In this document: piece after piece, positions 23,678-34,473 of the stretch
Numbering within the stretch: position 1 is the first letter of the stretch
Layout: the number at the start of each line of letters is the position of its first letter
NCBI RefSeq assembly: GCF_026230105.1
Contig: NC_079475.1
Span: 32,362,086 to 32,426,085 of the forward strand
Length of the DNA: 64,000 nucleotides
DNA from: Diorhabda sublineata
Lineage: Eukaryota; Arthropoda; Insecta; Coleoptera; Chrysomelidae
Direction of reading: 5' to 3'
Made by a program: the position numbers and the translations under genes
Notes under the pieces: model-generated
What the model was told of the DNA's origin: nothing
The model's input: the letters and a program-made list of their open reading frames with translations, nothing else
Databases searched by the model: none

Positions 23678-26600
23678 TCTAGAGCATATTTGAAAATAGT
23701 TATTCAGTGTTAAGTGACAAAAGTAAAACGTAAATTTATTATATATCTTGAATATATGTGCTTAAAATGATACTTACTTTTTAAATATGCTCTAGTTACT
23801 TTTATTATTATTTTACTAGAGATTAAATATCATCGAAAGTGCCTAAAACTAATTGTTAGGTAAATATGTATACTTTTGATACTAAAAAAATTTATACTTA
23901 ATAAGAGTAACAAAGTGACAAACAAATGAAACTAAGATAAAGTCTAAATAGATTTACATGATACAATTATTGCAGTAAAACTTTTAACTACACCTACGCT
24001 TCTTTCCATTTGGATTCGTCTCCACCTCCTTTATCTTTTTATGTTATCATTCCACCACATTTGAAGTCTTCCATGGTTTATGTTTTGTTCCCAAGGTGTC
24101 TGTTGAAGTATTTGACTATTCGATATGGTGCCGTATTTTGTAGTCACTCTGCTATGGATCTCTTAACTTCTTAACGATCATTTGCGCACTTTAATTTTTA
24201 TGAGGTTCCAAGTTTTGACTCAATAGGGAAGGACTGATAGGACACAATCAATAAAAACGTTTTCAGTGGTATACTCCAATATAATTATTTTTATCCTCTA
24301 TATTTTCTATTCTACTTAAAATAATTATAATAGTTATGTGGGTATAACTGAAAAAGTTTTTAATTTTTGATCTTGTTTTGGGATCAGTAATATTTTGGCC
24401 AGTAACTTTTAAATAAAATAGTTTTGAACGTGTAAGTATTATATATTTTCAAGCTAGTCATACATTTGGCATAATAAACTTACACTAGTAGATATCATTG
24501 AATTTGGGAAAGCAGGAATGTCTACAGACAGAATTAAGTTAACATTCTGCTCTATTTTTCAGTTGTTATCTACTTGTAATAGATTTTGCAGTTGTTACTA
24601 TGAATCGTCCGTCTCCTTATGGTTCTCATAAAAAAGGAAATTGCATAAAACAATATGGTTGGTAAAAAAAATTTTTTTTCGTTTCTCTTATACCCTTTCA
24701 CTTTCTTCATGCAATATCTCATTAAATTTATGTCCCTAGTAAGTATTGCTATTGCTAATATATCTTGCAGTTACCATAAATATTGCCATACAATGCACAG
24801 ATAAGACGGTGAACATACTTCTTTTTTCCTTTTTGTATCGTATTATTGTATCTAGTAGTTTTTCTTTAACTGATTTTACCATCTTGTATATTATCCTTTT
24901 CCTTCTTGAATTTTCCTATGTGCCCCTAAAATTACGGTATAGACTTTAATGAAGTTTGTGTTAAGCATCGTAATTTGTTATCCTTTTTTCAATACAGGTA
25001 TTACATTTTTTCTTAATATTTCGGAATCTTTTGTCTTTCCCATGTATCTTTACATATTTCCCACAGTCATTTACTTCTTTCTTTAGTGTCTGTTTTATCA
25101 TTTGCGAAATTATTTCACCCACTGAAGCCTTTCCCATTTTATTTTTTATTTGTAACTAACTAAATGGCTTATTTTAACAAATTAATGAATTAAGGAATCC
25201 AATTCCACTCTTTGTTAGGAAATAATCCTTTGGCTGTGTGGTAATATTGTAAATCTGCTTATACTTTGTAATCAGGCATATTATAAAACTTAAATATTAC
25301 ATGTTGGAATAATTTTATGGATAAAAATTATGGAAAAGTATATTAAGTACTTTGCTTGTCCAAGAATGCCAATATCTGTACAAATAAGTAACAAAAGTGA
25401 AATATTTGTCACTTGAAATGTTTGAATCTAAAATTTAAATATGGTTATTTATGATGTGAGTGTTGAAAGTGATGTTTTATTTTTGTGAGTGGAAAAGTTT
25501 ATGAATTGAGTTGAACGAATTGAACTATTCCACGTACACAATTTCACTTTTAACACAAATATTCTATATTTTTTGTATAACTGCTCTATTAGGCTATGTA
25601 AGAAAACAGCCGATCTACGTCAAAGTAGCGGCCGTGGGGTAAGAATTGATTGTCTCATATAGTGAAAGTTTTTTGTTTCATGATGTTAAGAGGACTCCAT
25701 ATTTTTTAGATATGTTTTAGTGAAACTAATACTGCTTAAACTTTTTTTTTTCAAATTAGTAGTACGCTGTAGTAATTTACAAAATTTAGCACACTTGTAC
25801 TAATTTAGTGCTTGAATTACAGGAGTTTTTTGACATTAATTTCTGCTGTTACATTCAAACATGTCTAGGGTGTAAAGTGATAACCCAATGGCAGCTGAAA
25901 CATATTAGGACAAACTTTGCTTTAGGTAGAGTTAACCTATTTTCATTTGATGTAAAAAACTTCATTCAGAATCCTATTAATTTTCAATAAGTTTCCAATA
26001 TACTTTCGATTCAGATTATATTTATCGCTTGCCTACACTGAGCACGACACTGGATAGTGAAAAAGAACCGACAAAGCCACTTTTTGAAAGGAAATTTCGC
26101 ACTTTTTAAGAAGCAATTTCGTATTAAAACTTGAAATCATAAGGTATAAAATCGATCAATTAAGTTCACAAACCACACAAAATTTTATGACCAAAAAGGT
26201 ATGTTTACCCCACGGTGGCTGATTTTGACAATTCGTTACATTGCTAAATTTTGATAATAAAATAGTCGAATTTGCAATGACATTAAACTTCAAAATACAT
26301 TTAGATATTCAAATAATCACAATACTGTGTTAAAAATATTTTTAACACACTTCCACGTAAATAATCATTTTTAAAACTGTTGGTAGTTGTACAAAAATAT
26401 ATTTTTATTGTAAATCGGTTTATACAGTGTACTCATCAAGTAATATAACAAGTTGATAATTCAGTTTTCGGTAATTTAAAAAAAACAAATATTTGATACA
26501 GAAGTTTCAGTTGAAAATATATTCTTTAGTTTTATACTCATGTTCACTACACAGGGTGGTCGATTTTTCGGAATTATGTGTTTAAATAGCGGCATTTATA

Positions 26601-27412
26601 CGTTTAAATGCTTACTTTCCCTAATTATCTTTGAAACGTTATATGACTTTTTGAGTACTCTGTAATAATGTCTAAACATGATCATCTTAACTTGTTTTTA
26701 AAAATAGAATCTACTCTAGTCTGAATTTTATAAACATTTTAGAGCCTTTTTTTATATTTTACTATAAATCAATTTTTATTGTAAACTGAATCTCTATGAC
26801 TGTTATTTATATTTTGATGTATTTTTTTGTATTTTATAGATAATTATTACAAAATCGTGGCCTATGATGAGATTGTTTACTTTTAAGTTCAAACTTGTTC
26901 TATTGCCGTCCATTTTTAAATTTTTATAAATAATTTTTATATATAATAAAATTTGGTATAAATGATGGATTATTGTTTGGTATACTATAAACAAATTATG
27001 GAAGATTAGTTGGTTAACTGGACCTGATTTACACTAGATGCATTTTTAAAGTAAACTTCAATTATCAATTACCTGTTTGTTTTAACTAGAACAAAGAAGA
27101 AGAATTGGGACTGATCATTAACTAAGAGAAAATAATTGAGTATCTCCATTATACGACAAAAGATCCTCATATATGGACAATTTTCGAACTATATTTCAAA
27201 GAAACTGATAACTAGTTAACACAAATGCTTAACATATTTTGGGAATACGTCATAACACAAAACTAATAATAGAAAAAACCAATTGCTAGACATTTCATGA
27301 TTTCTTCAAGGTGGAATTATGTAAATTGAGTGACAGTATCTCCAAAAATAACGGTACTGCGTTATATATTGTTATGTTTTTCTCTCTTTGTGGGGTTAAT
27401 TAATAGACAACT
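23678..27412. other. intergenic region after copy 1, mostly featureless
   Basis: AT-rich, with no gene model that I can support. It includes the LINE-like tail listed at 23985-24190 and a weak inverted-repeat pair at about 25595-25640 and 26206-26232 (shared core CGTGGGGTAA). Small frames such as 25808-25990 and 26803-26994 have no recognisable content. Confidence 0.4.
23985..24190 (-). pseudogene. probable LINE (non-LTR) ORF2 tail
   Basis: Reverse-strand translation gives a block like GRLQMWWNDNIKR followed by DESKWKE, resembling the C-terminal GRPxxRWxDDI and RxxWK phrases of insect endonuclease/reverse-transcriptase LINEs. It is short and frame-broken. Confidence 0.35.
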
Positions 27413-27930
27413 AGCTTTTACCCGCGGCTTCGCTCGCATCGAATCCATTAAATAAGTATCAGAAATCATTATAATAAAAAAGAACGAACTCTGTAGCTAT
27501 ATTAGAACCTGAGATATAGATCTTTGAATGTAGAAAAATTGCCAAAAACCTACAAAAATCCATAACTCCACATTGAATGTTCACGCCTAGCTCCTCTCCA
27601 ACTCAATCGATTTAAGTGGTCAAAAACTCAAAAGAAAGAAGGTGTTTCAGCGAGTGTTCTTAAACCAAAACGAAATCTCTATCTTGAATAGAACCTGAGA
27701 TATTAAGGATAGAACGTGTGTATGTGAAAAACTCCCATAAGTAATGTACAGGGGGAAATCGCATTTGAGTATAATTTGAGAATGGTGAAAATTAGATGAA
27801 ATCCGATGGTTGATGACTGATCTGTGCATCAATACCTTTTATTGAAAAAAAAAAAAATGAAGCAACTCGGTTGGGTAAAACGCCTGAACGGACTCGGAAT
27901 GGAAATCATCAATTTTTTTAATATATAAGA
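27413..27930. repeat. dispersed-repeat fragment with the ACTAGCTTTTACCCGCGGCT head
   Basis: ACTAGCTTTTACCCGCGGCT (from about 27409) followed by TCGCTCGC matches a phrase I recall as common at one end of dispersed insect repeats. A GC-richer piece at 27868-27910 (AAAACGCCTGAACGGACTCG) fits the other end of the same kind of unit. There is no coding region. The class (SINE-like or truncated LINE) is uncertain. Confidence 0.45.
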
Positions 27931-28139
27931 TATCTCTTACGTTCTTAATTTATGTAAACACTATACAATACACTACACATAAATCACTGAATTAACTTTG
28001 CAATTTGCTTATTTATATTGATCTATAGATCACCTTCATCATGATTATCAAAATAAGGATAAAATCAACTTTGTTCCAATAAGAAAAATTAATTTTCTCT
28101 TTGGTTCCCACATCTCAAATATATAGCGTTGATCAATTA

Positions 28140-28921
28140 AATTTACAAAATAGAGCTATAAATTTTATTTAAATTATTTAGATCTTTTTTATTATTTATA
28201 GCTTGTTCGTTCTTATGAATGTGAACCATTTCTAAAAATTCCCTTTTTCGTGTATTAGATTCCGTTTCAAGAATTTTTGAATTTTTATAATTGAATTTAT
28301 GTTTTTTTGATATCTCGTGGTTCGTTAATGCACTCCTATTTTTTTATCGTATTGATGATCTCTTAGTCTATTTTCTAAATAGTGAGATGTTTACCCTATG
28401 TCTTTTGTTTTTTGGTGTTTTAGATTTTAATTTAGTGAAATATTTGGATAATGTATTATGTCCTCTATAACTTATACTAATATCATATTTATTGAAAGAG
28501 TTCGATAATTTACTGCAATGCAAACAAATTGTTATGTTTCTAAAAGATTCTGAATTTTACATGGGTCATCATTTATTTGAGAGAATCTTCACATTTATTC
28601 CTTGACTACTAAACTATAGAGAGGGCTGTAAGGAATTGACCCTTTGCCCTTACAGTCCACTCTATAGTTTAGTAGTCAAGGAATTCTCACTGGAATTAAT
28701 TTTCGCGGGAGTTGTATTGGTCGGAAAATTCAGTATAAAGCAGGTAAGTCAAGTTATTAGATTTTAGTTTACCTCCAGTCTCTGAAGACGATCACTATGT
28801 TATTGAAACACACGTCACACAGTGTAATTGTAAGTGAGAGTGGGTGTAGTGATAGAGTATTCAGTGTATTCAGTATAAATATCACCAACGATCCCAGAAA
28901 GACCAGCTTAGTCACGAAAAG
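28140..28921 (-). mobile_element. Penelope-like element fragment (GIY-YIG tail plus terminal repeat)
   Basis: On the minus strand, about 28345-28140 translates to KHKFNYKNSKILETESNTRK followed by EFLEMVHIHK and LNNLNKIYS, the C-terminal part of the GIY-YIG endonuclease domain of Penelope-like retroelements. A decayed RLRDHQYDKKIG-like piece lies just upstream (about 28375-28340). From about 28690 to 28921 comes a terminal repeat that matches 43215-43436 (shared CTCTGAAGACG, ATTCAGTATAAA and CAGTGT blocks). A 25-bp hairpin sits between them. Confidence 0.7.
28597..28684. repeat. 25-bp perfect hairpin
   Basis: 28597-28621 and 28660-28684 are perfect inverted repeats (core CTTGACTACTAAACTATAG). 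An inner pair CTGTAAGG/CCTTACAG (28626-28633 and 28648-28655) extends the stem past a bulge. It marks the junction of two oppositely oriented terminal sequences of the Penelope-like element. Confidence 0.85.
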
Positions 28922-29148
28922 CACCAAAAAAGTAATGGCTACAATATTTGGGACTGCGATGCTATCCTTTTAGTGACATGACAATGCTTCAGTCCACACC
29001 ATTTCGCTTTCCAATGCTACTGTACACGAATGTGGCTTCACAGAGAATGAACACCCACTATATAGCCCTATATGGGCCTGTCCGACTATATTTTGTTCGA
29101 AAAGACGAAGGACGTAAAAATGCATTATATTTTTATAATGGCATAGAA

Positions 29149-31879
29149 CAGAGGTGGGGAACCTTTTTACCATTAGAGGCCACATTTAAATTAGGCAACA
29201 ATAAGAGAGGCCGCATAAGCTGATTGACCTAAGAAAGTGACTTTTGTGAAATTATTATAGTTTTTCTATAGATTTAACAATTTATTGTATTATATAGAAA
29301 AAAATAAAATATAATACTACAAAATTTTAAATATAATATACATATAAAATAATGTAAAAATATTATAAAAAAATACAATAAAAGATATTTTTTTATTCAC
29401 TAAGTTAGTGACTTATTTGGCTTTGTTTTTTGTTTGACAGTAATTGTATATTTGGATCAAGTTTCGTAACACACAGCTTTAATTGATCCTCTAAATGTGC
29501 ATCTGTAATTTGCGTTCTTAAATTTGTTTTTATTTTTGACATGAGAGATAATGTTGTCTCGCAACAGTAGGTACTTCCGAAGCAGGAAAATAACGGCGAG
29601 CATATTCTCGAAGGCATGGATATTCAACAGCATTTTTCCAGATTTCTATGGGATCCTTTTTAGCGTTAAAAAGGGATTTGATGATATTATCTTCCCCTAA
29701 ATCAATTAACTCCATTTGTAGTTCTGCAGGAGCCTCGGATATATCTATTGAGTGTGGTTCAAATGCCAGTTTCATAGCAGGAGTGTGGTCGTCAAAATCA
29801 GAAAATCTATTAGTATACTCTTTATTTTCACAGTTTTGCTCATTTAACATTTTATCTAGCTCCGGGAAGTTTTGTGCGGATATTTCCGATCGACATAGCA
29901 ATGTTGTGAAAAATGGTAAATTTTTTCTAAACGCTTGGATCTTTTGCCACATTTCATAAATATACCTCGTTTCACCTTGCAGGCAAATATTTAAATTGTT
30001 TTATTTTGTCATCATACCAGACAAAAATGCAAGGTTTCTGAGAAATACTTCATCTGATAGATCACATTGTTTTCCTTGTTCTTGATAAAAGTTTAAAATT
30101 TGTCGTCGCGAAGACAAAACTTTTATCAAAACTTGACCTGTTGAAAGCCAGCAAACCTTGCAGTAGTATGGTAGGTCAACACTATACGTTTCCTCATCTA
30201 AAGAGAGCATCTGCCGAAATTCACGATGACGCATTGCATTTACGCGAATATAGTTGACAATGGCAATGGTTCTATCCAGAGTGTCTTGCAAAATGGTAGA
30301 TTTTGCTGATGCAAAATGCAGTGAAATGATATCAATTTTTTCAAGTTTAAGTTTTCCTTTTTTAACAAAGCAACGAATCCTTCTTTTTTGCCTCTCATGG
30401 AAGGTGCGCCATCGGTGCAGACACTGAATAAGTTATTGACATTCAATTGTAGTTTATTACATACTTCTTTGAAGTTTTCGAAAATATCGGCTCCGCGAGT
30501 TCTTCCAGTTAGTGTACCCAACGCAAGTAGTTCTTCGTAACATTGAAAATCTTTAGTTATAGCACGAATAAAATATAAAACTTGTGCCGAATCTGTTTTA
30601 TCAGTGCTTTCATCTGAAGCAATTGAAAAATAAACATCTTCATTTTGTATAATTGTATGAAGTTACTTTATTACATTTTGCGTTAATTCGTGCTGTCGAT
30701 CTGTTACAGTTCTTTCGGAAAGAAGTAATTGTTTGTATTTGTCGACATTTCTTGGATCTAGCATACTCACTGCTTCAACAATGTCACTAAATTGTTTACC
30801 CCTTTTTCCAAGTATATGTGCTATTTTATACGTAACAGTAACTGCAGCGGAATTTTGATTTACAAAGGCACTAAAAGATGCCTGCTGATGATGCTTCTCA
30901 TTTTTCAACTTTTGAAGAGCAGCTTTTCGTGATTCACCTTCTAAAGCGAAATATTTATGTTTTTTACGAGTCAAGTAGTGTTTATTTGCATTCGCTTTTT
31001 TCAAAGTACTTAAAACTGTATTGCACAACAAACCCATTATTTTATCTTTCTCATCAGTAAAGAAAAAATCTAACTCCTATTCTACATTAAATGTTTTGTT
31101 TTCATCACCTAATTTTCTTCTCTCACTATTTGACATGATGGATAAAAAAACGAATATCGAATAATATCTTTAACAAAGTGTATACATTCTAGAAATACAA
31201 TAAAACCGTGTAACTGTTATAAGCACGCACTGTTAACTACAGTTTGCTGAAGATCGCAACAGGGAAGCGTTGCGAGATGCGAGTCAGAGAAGCCAAAGCA
31301 AGGTGTGACACTCAAATGGGAGATCTGAAACCGAGTTTTGTTTACTTCTTAGACAAGGTAGTTGACGCTGCTAGCGCTAATTTAATTTTTTTTGCAAATA
31401 CAATCAGCTGACTAATGAATTGCTCTGTGTAATCGATGATACAACCAATCAATATCGATGTAAACATATCGTCTGGTAGCATGTGGCTGCTCTGTATGAC
31501 AAATTTTGTAAATAATATTTTGTAATTTTACTTTATTTTCAAATAAATATTACATAGAACATTATTCGTTTCTTTTAGATATGTAAATTACATAAACAAT
31601 GTGGAATTTTCAGTAAATTGTAAAATTATTTATTTGGATATAAAATCACCATTTCGGCAATACTCTGAAAAAAAGCATAATTGATTTCTGGAATTTTGAA
31701 ATATCCGAATAAATAATTTTTCAATTACCTGACAAATCTACAATTTTTTAATTCCCAATATTCCTTCTAAATGAAAAAAGAAAAGAATAGGGAAAAAGAA
31801 AAAAACACTCTACCATTTTGTACTAGGCGGCAAAGGGCCGCACAAGAACCTCGCGGAGGCCGCAGGTTCCCCACCTGTG
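29149..31879 (-). mobile_element. hAT transposon, complete ends, decayed
   Basis: The left end begins CAGAGGTGGGGAACC (29149) and the right end is the inverse CACAGGTGGGGAACC (ending 31879), one mismatch in 15. An exact 8-bp target duplication, GCATAGAA, flanks it at 29141-29148 and 31880-31887. Subterminal GGCCGCA-type sequence is present on both sides (about 29195-29217 and 31830-31865). Length is 2,731 bp, with one decayed transposase on the minus strand. 8-bp target duplications and these termini define the hAT superfamily. Confidence 0.95.
29405..31136 (-). pseudogene. hAT transposase (ZBED/GTF2IRD2-like), multiply broken
   Basis: Reading from ATG at 31136: MSNSERRKLGDENKTFNVE, an in-frame stop near 31078, then the N-terminal BED-finger-like region (31037-30663, SRKAALQKLKNEKHHQQ). 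A gap in frame follows, then GTLTGRTRGADIFENF and FSVCTDGAPSMRGKKEGFVA (30521-30350), the hAT block with the second catalytic Asp. IAIVNYIRVNAMRHREF comes next (30291-30001), then MWQKIQAFRKNLPFF to the C-terminal dimerisation region (29952-29405, WKNAVEYPCLREYARRYF, GSTYCCETTLSLMSKIKT). At least four frameshifts or stops make it non-functional. Similar proteins include the vertebrate GTF2IRD2 and ZBED5-type derivatives. Confidence 0.9.
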
Positions 31880-31887
31880 GCATAGAA

Positions 31888-32817
31888 TCTTTAGTCTTTG
31901 TATTTTTCAAAATAGAATTCACAATGCATTCTACTACTTGAACCATAAATGTAACGAGAAGCTTGTATTGGTATTAGTATTACTTTGGTTTTTCTTGCAG
32001 TAACTGTAATAACCTTTTTGTGCGGTTAGTTCTTTGTTGGGTACTTGACTCTGCCGCTCTTACTATGACATCTACAAATAATATACTTTAGCTAATTATA
32101 GTATTTTAGAATTTGCGGTATACTCCGTCAATGTTTCTGTATTTATTGGCTGTATTATAATTCTATTCATATTTTAAGAAGCAGCTAAATATCACCTTTC
32201 AAGCCTATTGAAAGCTTGCTTGTATTACAAGTTTTTGTATATTTTGCAGACATAAATCATACGAAAACTAGAGATAGAACTAATGGAATGAGCAAATAAT
32301 TCTTCTTCTTTGTAATTCAGGATCTCTCTGTTATTTATTATTATCGAAGAAATTTTAAAAAACGAATTTAGTGAGCAGACTTATTTTTAAATTTCAATGA
32401 AATAGTCTCTCCACCACTGGTAATTATTTTGTCACTTTATATAAGTTGTTATTAAATTCATTCAATAACAAGACAATTAGACTTTCGTTTGTTGAATTTA
32501 TATCATTCAATAGACAGTTAAATCAGACTAATGGTGTTAGAAGAAAAAGCATATCAAATTAGAGGATCTTTCAAACAATGAATTTTTGTGGGGTTTTCTA
32601 TTATTTTCATTTGACGCAAGTGGAAGAATCGAATATAAAAACAAACATTTTGAATCAGTTTTGAAAGCATTAGTATTCAAATAATTTCAACTTTATTGAA
32701 ACGGTAAATAATATCATGTTAAAAACAGTATTTGGAAAATTGGAATAAATATCATCAAAATATTGTAGGCAGTTTCACGAACGTTGTAATCGATTGAGTC
32801 AAAACAGGTTCTCTAAC
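31888..32817. other. intergenic DNA, nothing recognised
   Basis: AT-rich, with no open frame, repeat arms or RNA gene that I can support. Confidence 0.4.
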
Positions 32818-33027
32818 CTACACATTGAGTTTGTTCAAGAAGTAGTCGCATGGAACAATATCAGGTGAATAATGCGGCTGATCTACGGTATTTATTGTAT
32901 GAAATGGTTCATTATCGTTATACAAAATTGAAGAAGTATTTCGCCACAGTTTCAGCCGTTTTCGACAGAACTGAACATTCTGTGAAAATGTATCAATATA
33001 ACAAGTAATATTGGTATTAAATATCAA
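32818..33027 (-). pseudogene. mariner-type transposase scrap
   Basis: A 69-residue frame contains LYNDNEPFHT, resembling the second-Asp block (HDNAPxHT), and HYSPDIVPCDYFL, resembling the third-Asp block (YSPDLAPSDYFLF). The two sit too close together, so about 20 residues between them are missing. Confidence 0.65.
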
Positions 33028-33149
33028 ATATTATGATTTATAACTTGCAATCAAATTTCACAGTACTGGATGGAGGCTTAGCATGAGAATCGATGGTTGA
33101 TAGATGTATATTATTGTATGGTTAACTCGATAACGGAGAGAGGTTTCTA

Positions 33150-33360
33150 AAGTTTTCAAAGGATAAATTGTCTTTTCTTATAGGGGGTATAACACTAGCA
33201 TTTCGTATGTTCATGTTGTTACAGCACAATGAGTGCTCGGCGCATTATTCTAGAGATGTTAGAAACTTGATAGATGATTCCAGTAGGGTCACCAGACTCA
33301 AATATGTTACAATTCAAGTTCTAGGGGCAGATAGTACTGTTCAATCTGCCCTCTAAAGCA
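33150..33360 (+). pseudogene. Tc1/mariner-superfamily transposase scrap
   Basis: The frame 33168-33356 contains LLQHNECSAHYSRDVRNLID. This fits a degraded QQDGAPAHYSxxVR block, the second catalytic region of the same broad group as the element at 44594-45914. The catalytic Asp itself is mutated to Asn. Confidence 0.5.
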
Positions 33361-34473
33361 TAAACGCTTGAAATTAGATCATTGGTGTCCAAACTTTTTT
33401 GTTCCATAGATCACTTTCAAAATTTTGCTGGTTCCGGTGGCAGCTACATTACTACCAATTTCCAAATCCTCAAAAAAAGTGAGGATTAGATCCACCAACT
33501 TCACTTTTTTGAAATCTATAGTGACTCACAGCACAAGAACCAATGAATTCTCAATTTTATTTAGAAAACTTCCCATTCGCAGAGGTAAAAAGAAATATAG
33601 TATATTTTCTTGTCTTGTAGGTATTTATTCAAATATATAAATTGTTCTACTTTTAATTATTATTGTTATAACAGTCGTAATTATACAAAATTAAACACTT
33701 ATAACGTAATGTAACTTTATAATGGTAATGACAAAAAAATATAAGTTTGATGAGAGGGATGGATTAACAGCCAATATCAATATTTGACTGGAGTTTTGTA
33801 AGAAATAACGGCAAATCTTCCTGTCTTTATATTGGTGAAGAATCAAAGCACCAACACCACAAGTCGTATCAATTTGCATGTCTAAACAAGCGTTGCGGAG
33901 CGGACTGCGGCTGACGCAGCAATGGCAAGTCTTGACGCGTTGTACTGAAAATGGCATGTGCAAAGTTCTTTCAAGTAACAGTCGCTGAACTTCGGCTTCT
34001 ATGTGTATACGATTGCTCTTTGTATGATGAAGTCGGTGTCAGCGTTATGTTTGAAATAACAAAACTTCGGTTCCAGTTCAACTGTACTCCTTACAAAATT
34101 AGTACCTTTTGATTTGATTCATTATTTTCTAATATTCTATTAAATATCTTGCAACAAAAGTTAATAAATGAAATAGCGATGTTTGCTCTATTTTTCTCAT
34201 AATAATCAACTTCGACTTTCTTTAGGATCTACTCGACCAATGCAGCTGCTAATACAGTTCAAGGAAGAACATTATCCGAATCTACTCAAATTTTTGATTT
34301 AAAACTCAGACAGTTACGCCTATGAGTATTTATATAGTGGGGTCAAGCTCTTGAGAATTTCAGGGTTGATGTACAATTCAATCAAAGGTCATAAATATGA
34401 ACAGTGCCATCGGTACTGACAATATAATAAGTAGTGATCTGACATAAAATAAAGTAGATATATATTTAACAAA
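33361..34473. other. intergenic DNA upstream of secreted-protein gene copy 2
   Basis: At 33383-33402 TGGTGTCCAAACTTTTTTG resembles a hAT-type terminus but no partner was found. A TATA-like TATTTATATAG occurs at about 34327-34337, roughly 140 nt upstream of the copy 2 start codon, and is a weak promoter candidate. The frame at 33963-33691 on the minus strand is not recognisable. Confidence 0.3.

Noticed and set aside
29648..29959. 103-codon plus-strand frame
   Set aside because: Exact antisense of the hAT transposase C-terminal region.
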